Below are positions 58,765 to 64,000 of a stretch of DNA of 64,000 nt, in pieces. Every line of letters begins with the position of its first letter. Within the stretch, counting starts at the first letter, position 1. Both the position numbers and the translations under genes were made by a program. The notes beneath the pieces were generated by a model, which saw nothing but the letters and a program-made list of their open reading frames with translations, was not told the DNA's origin and ran no database searches. This DNA is from an uncultured Desulfobulbus sp. (GTDB lineage: Bacteria > Desulfobacterota > Desulfobulbia > Desulfobulbales > Desulfobulbaceae). The stretch spans positions 3,183,001 through 3,247,000 of the forward strand of contig NZ_OY760916.1 of the NCBI RefSeq assembly GCF_963664075.1, given 5' to 3'.

Positions 58765-60218
58765 TGTCGTTTACAGAAAAAATCAGAAAGACTCTGAAAG
58801 GCTCTGAATACTGGACTAGGAAAACACGATCAAACAGCAACACCATTCAGGGGCTTACCTGTCCCGTTTGCGGTGATCAGGGCGCGTGGGCTTACTCTTC
58901 AAGCCCCATGTCTATCAACTGTAACCGCATGTCACAGTGCGGGGCACGCACCAAAACTCTTGAACTCTTCCCGGAGATTCGCCAGGACGTTGAACGAGAT
59001 TTTCCAGCTACCAAAGAAGATCCACACCTACCGGCGCGGGAGTACCTGAAATCGAGGGGCCTTTCCCAAGTGCTGACCGGCCTTGAATTCCGTTATCTGA
59101 AAAACGCCAGAAAAACCGGATCGGGGGCAGTGTTGTTCCTGGTGGCCAAGGACTCAGACGGTAAGGAACTTCTGAACGGGAGACTTTTCAACCCACCACC
59201 AGGCGTAGGAAAAACCCATAATATCGGGTCAACCGCTGGTCGGTTCTGGCAACACCCGGAAATGCCCTACGATTCAAACCAGAAGACGTTCATCACCGAG
59301 GGCATTCTTGATGCCCTTTCCTTGCTTGAAATGGGCAAGCAGGCCATTGCCGTTCTTTCTTCCGGCCAGGACCCCGCCAAGATTGATTTATCTTTTTTCA
59401 AGAACCTGGCCCTAGCATTCGACAATGATGAGGCGGGCCACCGTGCTTGCATAAAATGGAAATCTTCTCACCCGGAAGCCGATGTAATCCTTTGCGACCA
59501 GGGGCAAGACTGGAACGACATTCTCAATACTGGACCTATCGCCAACGTCATAGAACTATTAGAAGAATCCCTTCCCGGGTTTCGGAACAATGGAGCATTG
59601 GCCTTGGCAAAGGATGCCACCGAGTACGCCACTCTTTACCACCAGTTCAACAAGCATCCACCAGGCTTGTTTATATTCAACCGATCGACCTATTTCTCTA
59701 CCGTAAAGATCCCGCGCAACGAAGCGGCAGAGCCTTTTGTTGCCGTCTCCCGTTGTATCAGAGGAACAATTAAGGTCCTCAGCTACATTGTAGATCGCAG
59801 CAACCCGGCCAAACCGGAATACCTGTACAACCTGGAAGTACACCCGGCCAAGGGGAAACCGATTGAAGTAACTGCCACCGGTAAGGATATATCAAGCGCC
59901 AGGCCTTTAAACGAATTTCTGCTTTCCTCAGCAAAAATCAATTGGGAAGGCGAACCCAAGGCGGCAACCGCCCTGCAAACCAAAATCACCAGCGACAAAA
60001 CCGCCCCTGAAGTGCTGCAGCTCACCGTCAATGGCTATCAGCCAGAGAGTGGCCACTACATTTTTAATCAGTGGGCGGTCGATATATCCGGCAACCAGGC
60101 CACCCCAAACAAACGGGGGCTGTTCAAGATCGGCCACAATCAATATTTCAGGCCACCGCAGCACGGGGAAAGCAAAGCCATTCCCCCGACTACCATCACG
60201 AAGAAACGAATCAAATAA
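58764..60218 (+). CDS. Toprim primase (N-terminal part of a primase-helicase)
   Basis: A 484-residue frame. The N-terminal zinc finger uses Cys33, Cys36, Cys53 and Cys59 (LTCPVCGDQG and MSINCNRMSQCG), as in DnaG and P4 alpha-type primases. The Toprim catalytic acids are Glu179 (TFITEG) and Asp220/Asp222 (LAFDNDEAG). After a middle region (about 280-480) the frame ends at TAA (60216-60218). The same frame reopens at once into the helicase part, so this is probably one protein split by a nonsense codon. Confidence 0.85.
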   Translation: MSFTEKIRKTLKGSEYWTRKTRSNSNTIQGLTCPVCGDQGAWAYSSSPMSINCNRMSQCGARTKTLELFPEIRQDVERDFPATKEDPHLPAREYLKSRGLSQVLTGLEFRYLKNARKTGSGAVLFLVAKDSDGKELLNGRLFNPPPGVGKTHNIGSTAGRFWQHPEMPYDSNQKTFITEGILDALSLLEMGKQAIAVLSSGQDPAKIDLSFFKNLALAFDNDEAGHRACIKWKSSHPEADVILCDQGQDWNDILNTGPIANVIELLEESLPGFRNNGALALAKDATEYATLYHQFNKHPPGLFIFNRSTYFSTVKIPRNEAAEPFVAVSRCIRGTIKVLSYIVDRSNPAKPEYLYNLEVHPAKGKPIEVTATGKDISSARPLNEFLLSSAKINWEGEPKAATALQTKITSDKTAPEVLQLTVNGYQPESGHYIFNQWAVDISGNQATPNKRGLFKIGHNQYFRPPQHGESKAIPPTTITKKRIK

Positions 60219-60248
60219 ATATACCGGCTCATCCATGAAGCATGGGGC

Positions 60249-61373
60249 ATGAATGGTATCGTTGCCCTTTCCTGGACCGTTGCCGGGTGGTTCGTCAATC
60301 AGGTGAAAGCAGAAACCAACTTCTTCCCTTTCCTCTCCCTGTTCGGAGATCCGGCCAGCGGCAAGAGCGCCCTGGTCACCATGCTGAACAATATTCAGGG
60401 CCGGGAGGGTGAAGGCCTACCCATAACCCAACTGAACACCAAGAAAGGAGCGATCCGCACTATTGGCCAAGTGTCTGGGTTATTCACAGCCTTGCTAGAG
60501 GACAATGAGAGAAACGAAAAAGGATTCGATTACAGTATCATTTTGACCGCCTACAACCGAGGCCCGCTACAGGTACAGGCCTCGTTCTCCAATGACTTGG
60601 CCACCAGAGAAAACCCATTCCTAGGCACCTTGCTTTTCTCGCAAAACCGCGAGCCGTTTAACAGCAAAGCCGAAAAACAGCGGACCATCAGTCTTGAATT
60701 CAAAGTTGAAGATCTCAGTGACAGCACCAGGGCTGCTTATGAGAAGTTGACAGCCATTGATAAACGGGAAATTGCCGGAATCCTGCAGCAGGTGCTTATC
60801 AAAAGGGCACACTTTAAGACCTGGAATAAAGAATATAACTCAGCGCAAACAACACTGCGCCCAATGACCGAGCGCCGGATTCTGGATAACCACGCTCTCA
60901 TTCTGGCCTTTTATCGCCTGTTCTGCTCCTGTTTCGATCTTGCCATCGATCCACAAGTAACATCTTTTATAGCCCAAATCGGGCGGCGTAAATGCGTCAC
61001 CAGTGCAATCAGAAGCACCACCATTGCCGACCATTTTTTCGATGCTTTAGACAGCATCGACATGAAGAACTATCCAACCTCCTACTACATCGACGTAGAG
61101 AAAAAACGTCTTCTAATACACCTGCCCGAAGCAGAAAGGGCCTTAAGAAACTTAAGCCTTGGTATCCAGGTTAACGAGCAGTTTTCCAGGGTATTGCAAG
61201 AACACCCTGCTTTCATCAGAAATGGCCTGAAATTCCGCCACCCCGACAACCCCAAGATTGATAGCTCAGGGCGGCCCGAACAGGTCAAAATGTGGGTTTT
61301 TGACCTGGAATGGTTCATCAAAAACAGCAACTTAGAACCATCTGAAGACAAAGAAAAAGGGGCAGATCAATGA
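60249..61373 (+). CDS. Helicase-like ATPase (C-terminal part of the primase-helicase)
   Basis: Same frame as the primase. From the first ATG after the stop it has 374 residues. Walker A is GDPASGKS at residues 33-40, and FTALLEDNER near residue 85 may be Walker B. The architecture fits the superfamily 3/D5-like helicase half of phage replication proteins. The ten codons between the TAA and this ATG (IYRLIHEAWG) read naturally into it, so the true start may be further upstream. A weak ribosome binding site precedes the ATG. It may work as a separate subunit or be inactive. Confidence 0.75.
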   Translation: MNGIVALSWTVAGWFVNQVKAETNFFPFLSLFGDPASGKSALVTMLNNIQGREGEGLPITQLNTKKGAIRTIGQVSGLFTALLEDNERNEKGFDYSIILTAYNRGPLQVQASFSNDLATRENPFLGTLLFSQNREPFNSKAEKQRTISLEFKVEDLSDSTRAAYEKLTAIDKREIAGILQQVLIKRAHFKTWNKEYNSAQTTLRPMTERRILDNHALILAFYRLFCSCFDLAIDPQVTSFIAQIGRRKCVTSAIRSTTIADHFFDALDSIDMKNYPTSYYIDVEKKRLLIHLPEAERALRNLSLGIQVNEQFSRVLQEHPAFIRNGLKFRHPDNPKIDSSGRPEQVKMWVFDLEWFIKNSNLEPSEDKEKGADQ

Positions 61374-61549
61374 AAACGGCTCAAAATTGGGGCCCCTGGG
61401 GACGCTGCCTTTTTCGCCTGGGGACCGCAAAAAACAACGGAAAATCAAGGCTGGGGACCCTGGGGACCGTGGGGACCCCATTTTTTCACCACTTTAAAAA
61501 TAAAAACAACGCGAAGAGCGGGAAGCGCCTCGCACGCGACAATATATAA
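61370..61549 (+). CDS. Small ORF over the iterons (doubtful)
   Basis: A 59-codon frame whose ATG overlaps the helicase stop by four bases. It reads MKTAQNWGPWGRCLFRLG and includes LGTLGTVGTP, which is simply the translation of three repeats spaced by 9 bases. The protein is basic at the end. The overlap suggests coupling, but the content may only reflect the repeats. Confidence 0.25.
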   Translation: MKTAQNWGPWGRCLFRLGTAKNNGKSRLGTLGTVGTPFFHHFKNKNNAKSGKRLARDNI

Positions 61550-61700
61550 CAGTCCCCAGCGTCCCCATGGTCCCCAGCTATATATAATATATAATAATTA
61601 TAAGTATTTATATAATATATATGTAAGAACTTGAGGAAAAACCTTCAATTTTGGGGACCCCAAAAGCTGATTTGGGGACCCCAAAACACCCCGTGGGGAC
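61397..61700. repeat. Iteron array with AT-rich core, candidate replication origin
   Basis: Eleven copies of TGGGGAC. Forward copies start at 61397, 61419, 61452, 61461, 61470, 61652, 61673 and 61694; reverse copies start at 61552, 61561 and 61570. Triplets are spaced exactly 9, 9 and 21 bases. Between the reverse and last forward triplets lies a run of almost only A and T (61578-61622). It sits directly after the primase-helicase, as the origin does in P4-like replicons. A coding explanation for the spacing (multiples of three) is not excluded. Confidence 0.75.
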
Positions 61701-61782
61701 CCTCAGACCGATATTTTCCCCCTATTTTTTGCCAAAAATGAGGGTGAAAGGGAAAGAATTCAAAGAAAAAGCAGGTCAGAAA

Positions 61783-62451
61783 ATGAGATTTTCCGACGCA
61801 ATTGAGCAACTGGCACAGGGAAATGCCCCGATTTTGCCCACTGAGAACCGGCAAAACTGCCTAAATTTTGCCCCAAAAGGAAAAAACACCACCCAACCCG
61901 GAGGCAAAAACACTCCAGGCCCCAAGAACAACAGGCCAAAAGATAGGCGCAACCGCCAGCGACGCCCCCCAAAACCGGAGCGCCTGGCCTTCCTGCAGCC
62001 CTGCCCGCTCTGTTTTGGCCGGTCATTTGTGGTGGGCAATGGTGGCGGATTTTTCTGCACTACCTGTCAACCAGGGATCGAGGGCCACCCGGTTGAAGCC
62101 GCTGGCCAGGCCAGCAAAACAGGCCGCGGATCAATGCCGGTCAATTCTAGATTCGGTCACCTACTCCCTGCAGATCAGCAGCCCGAGCAGGTCACCGAGC
62201 AGCAGCGGCGATACTTCCAGGAGGCCTGGCCATGGATCAAAGAAAACAAGGCTCAACTCCTGAAATCCGGGTGGACCTTGGCCGCCCTGGTCGGCAGGTC
62301 AAAATTCAAATGGCCTTATGGCCGGTGGGGCCTTGCCTGGTTGCCAGTCTGGACCCGCGACCAACTGCAGGTCACCATCAGCGACAAGGGAGCTATCGTT
62401 TTTACCTTCCGCTATTGCGGAAAAACTGTGCAACAAACAGCAAACCCGTGA
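61783..62451 (+). CDS. Hypothetical zinc-ribbon protein
   Basis: From MRFSDAIEQLAQGNAPIL, with AGG seven bases upstream, it has 222 residues. The frame is open back to a TTG inside the iterons and an ATG at 61738, both less likely. The middle holds a basic Pro/Lys/Arg-rich stretch and a CPLCFGRSFVVGNGG..FCTTC zinc ribbon. The C-terminal part (WPWIKENKAQLLKSGWTLAAL and PYGRWGLAWLP) is Trp-rich. The position after the origin suggests a DNA-binding accessory of the element. Confidence 0.7.
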   Translation: MRFSDAIEQLAQGNAPILPTENRQNCLNFAPKGKNTTQPGGKNTPGPKNNRPKDRRNRQRRPPKPERLAFLQPCPLCFGRSFVVGNGGGFFCTTCQPGIEGHPVEAAGQASKTGRGSMPVNSRFGHLLPADQQPEQVTEQQRRYFQEAWPWIKENKAQLLKSGWTLAALVGRSKFKWPYGRWGLAWLPVWTRDQLQVTISDKGAIVFTFRYCGKTVQQTANP

Positions 62452-62696
62452 CTATTTGTAATTATATAATAATTTCAACATATTACACCAGAAAAAAGAC
62501 TCAAATACCCCCCTTCCCAATTCTGCCAACACCGCAGGAAAACTGCCGACCGGTTGTCAAACTAAGGGGTGTAGAGATTTTGACCGCCCCTCCCATTGAT
62601 TTGTCGTCAGTATTTTGACGGTGCCCAGTAGCTTTTATCCAAAAAACGACATGAATTCAATACCTTGATAATACGCCACTGCACACTAGCAACACC
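62452..62696. other. Intergenic region of the element
   Basis: About 245 bases with no supported gene. The start is AT-rich. A short GTCAGTATTTTGAC inverted repeat occurs near 62608. Nothing else was recognised. Confidence 0.4.
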
Positions 62697-63467
62697 GTGG
62701 TGACCATTGATAATCTTTCCCAGCCTAACAACAAAACACCAGGGGACCAGGGACACCACCAATCAGTAAGCACCGGACAGGCAGCAATCAATCATCCCTT
62801 GACAACTCCCCTTCATCACGGCAAATATAAGGACGCAGGCGCAAAAAACGTCTGCCGGGCTTGGTCGCCCGAACACACGGCGGACGCACCGCCACAACTC
62901 CCAGTTCGGCGGTTTTTTTGTGCCCTGAGTTCGGGTGTAGTGCGTTTATTCACCATGGCTTGCTTTCTCTTTGGGGCGGCTATGTGGGAGGGGGCAACCC
63001 CTGCCGGTCCGTGTGCCGGTCGACCAACCTACATAGTTCGCCCCTTTTTGCGTTTGGTCGCGCAACAAGGGGTTCCCCAATACCACACGGAGAACAACAT
63101 GGAAGCAATGGAACGTTTGGAAAAAACCCTCGACAACGGCGTTAGAGAAGCCAACAACCAAGTGGAAAGAGTCACAAGACTTTTGCACAATCGCGTTCGC
63201 ATCATCGCCGAGTTGCTACAGCAAGATATCATTGATAACGGTTCCGGCCGGGGTGTATGCCTTGGGGCAGTCTTGAATGAAACAGTCGATGAAATAGAAG
63301 AACAGCTTGATGGGTTCGTTGACGCCGTGGAAAAGTTCAAAGAGCCCTGTGTCGAACAGGTCAAATCGTTACATTTTGACCACAGAGAATCTCTATCCCT
63401 ATTGGGTAGGATTGCGCAAGAAGGAAAGACTAGCTTAATTCAACCGAATAAAAGAATAGTGAGTTGA
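62697..63467 (+). CDS. Ash/Icd-like leader frame fused to a coiled-coil protein (uncertain)
   Basis: Open frame of 256 codons from a GTG. Residues 70-120 (RRFFCALSSGVVRLF, TPAGPCAGRPTYI) recall the Ash/Icd-like reading frames of P4-type prophages; that comparison is from memory. A separate ATG at 63099 with GGAG six bases upstream would give a 122-residue protein rich in Glu and Val heptads (about residues 1-100), probably a coiled coil. A strong terminator lies inside the upstream half, so the long frame may be a leader and the short protein the main product. Confidence 0.45.
   Translation: MVTIDNLSQPNNKTPGDQGHHQSVSTGQAAINHPLTTPLHHGKYKDAGAKNVCRAWSPEHTADAPPQLPVRRFFCALSSGVVRLFTMACFLFGAAMWEGATPAGPCAGRPTYIVRPFLRLVAQQGVPQYHTENNMEAMERLEKTLDNGVREANNQVERVTRLLHNRVRIIAELLQQDIIDNGSGRGVCLGAVLNETVDEIEEQLDGFVDAVEKFKEPCVEQVKSLHFDHRESLSLLGRIAQEGKTSLIQPNKRIVS
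62799..62919 (+). promoter_or_regulatory. Attenuator: competing hairpins and terminator
   Basis: GGCGG (62879-62883) can pair with CCGCC (62889-62893). The same CCGCC can instead pair with GGCGG (62908-62912), with an inner AACT/AGTT pair, and is followed by seven T, an intrinsic terminator. The two folds exclude each other. A perfect TTGACA starts at 62799, with a weak -10. This resembles premature termination control in P4 immunity, but is only an analogy. Confidence 0.6.
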
Positions 63468-63520
63468 TAATTCCATAAAAATTCATCAAATCTAAATCCA
63501 AATTTTAGCAATCCAAGCAC

Positions 63521-63555
63521 AAGCCTTGTCGGAAACGGCAGGGCTTTTTTGTTTT
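63521..63555 (+). terminator. Intrinsic terminator after the coiled-coil gene
   Basis: An 11-bp stem with two G-U pairs (63521-63531 with 63536-63546), a GAAA tetraloop and a T-run follow the 63467 stop. Confidence 0.85.
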
Positions 63556-63556
63556 A

Positions 63557-63820
63557 CTACCCTCAGGGTATTAATTAAGTTATACTAAAAAAATTTTTCC
63601 ATTTCTCTTGAATTATCAAGGCATATTGGAATGAAATTGCCTTTCGGCCTCCCCATTCTTTCCATAAGCTTCATGTTATAAAACTCTATAAGCTCCATTT
63701 AAAGTAAATATTTTATTTCTGATCATACTTCAGAATTGTATCATGACCTAAAACTGGATAAAAAACTGTTAAGATATAGGCAATAACGCATATAGCCCAT
63801 TGACTATTAGGATTCAATTT
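63557..63820. other. AT-rich intergenic region before the last gene
   Basis: About 260 AT-rich bases. A TTAGGA-type ribosome binding site lies just before 63821. No clear promoter or RNA was recognised. Confidence 0.4.
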
Positions 63821-64000
63821 ATGTCGCAGGCAATTACAAGAGAGAGACTATCAGACTTACTGGTAGATCCACGTGAGGACCTCGACTTTGAGGCCAAGAA
63901 TTGGCTTGATCTTCAGAATAGCAACGAGGATAAAGCGACATTTGCAAAAGCAGTTTTAGCCCTTGCCAACCATGGCGGCGGCTTTGTTGTTTTGGGCCTT
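63821..64000 (+). CDS. AlbA_2 / Schlafen-type ATP-binding protein, N-terminal fragment
   Basis: Only the first 60 codons are present. They read LVDPREDLDFEAKNWLDLQ and then KATFAKAVLALANHGGGFVVLG, the pattern of the AlbA_2 domain found in Schlafen-like and many mobile-element or defence-associated proteins. The rest lies outside the window, so the activity (nuclease, ATPase or regulator) cannot be judged. Confidence 0.7.
   Translation, partial: MSQAITRERLSDLLVDPREDLDFEAKNWLDLQNSNEDKATFAKAVLALANHGGGFVVLGL

Noticed and set aside
61397-61700. CRISPR-like array
   Set aside because: The repeats are 7 bases, occur in both orientations and are spaced by only 2-14 bases within triplets; there are no spacers of uniform 30-40 bases and no cas genes.
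61651-61782. TTG start inside the iterons for the zinc-ribbon gene
   Set aside because: The extra residues are translation of the repeats, and an ATG with AGG seven bases upstream is available at 61783.
54313-64000. Second attachment site (attR)
   Set aside because: No repeat of the tRNA-Leu 3' end was found in the remaining window; the element probably extends past 64000.

Overview
The window reads as the chromosome of a dissimilatory sulfate-reducing member of the Desulfobacterota, most like the Desulfobulbaceae. The evidence is a complete aprBA plus qmoABC locus next to a translation supercluster with deltaproteobacterial-type proteins. The genus assignment is inference; no database was searched.

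Layout. Nearly everything from 1 to 53.7 kb is on the minus strand, so transcription runs from high to low coordinates. In transcription order: (a) 53.7-46.9 kb, ribF, three poorly characterised genes (TPR, HEAT-like, TPR), then ribE-ribBA-ribH-nusB; (b) ftsK at 46.6-44.4 kb; (c) an 885-bp gene-free stretch, then aprBA (APS reductase) and qmoABC (quinone-interacting oxidoreductase), closed by a perfect 18-bp hairpin; (d) from 35.9 kb, tRNA-Thr(UGU)-Tyr-Gly-Thr(GGU)-tuf-rpmG-tRNA-Trp-secE-nusG-rplKAJL-rpoBC-rpsLG-fusA-tuf-S10-spc-alpha, about 33 kb in one direction and ending at a strong terminator after rplQ; (e) a YkgJ-type cysteine-cluster gene; (f) rpsB-tsf-pyrH. Start choices were corrected from the longest open frames using ribosome binding sites. 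rpmJ and rpmG are short genes read directly from the bases. Hairpins between rpsB/tsf, rpsG/fusA, rplL/rpoB and qmoB/qmoC look like attenuators or processing sites. An L10-type leader precedes rplJ.

From 54.2 kb the plus strand carries a P4-like integrated element. It starts at tRNA-Leu(CAG), which has its own strong promoter. A P4-type tyrosine integrase follows, then an unknown gene, a 34-bp palindrome, an alpA-like regulator interrupted by a 1363-bp insertion sequence with an exact 8-bp target duplication, an unknown gene, and a Toprim primase and helicase in one frame separated by a single in-frame TAA. Next comes a remarkable array of eleven TGGGGAC motifs (8 forward, 3 reverse, in triplets spaced exactly 9 or 21 bp) around an AT-rich core, which is a candidate replication origin. 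After it lie a zinc-ribbon gene, an attenuator-controlled reading frame resembling phage Ash/Icd-type leaders, and the start of an AlbA_2 (Schlafen-type) gene cut by the window end. No second attachment site is visible.

The genes work together as a growth core (translation, transcription, Sec export, flavin synthesis), the central sulfate-respiration enzymes that need FAD and quinones, and a separately evolving mobile replicon that appears partly decayed (alpA broken, primase-helicase split).
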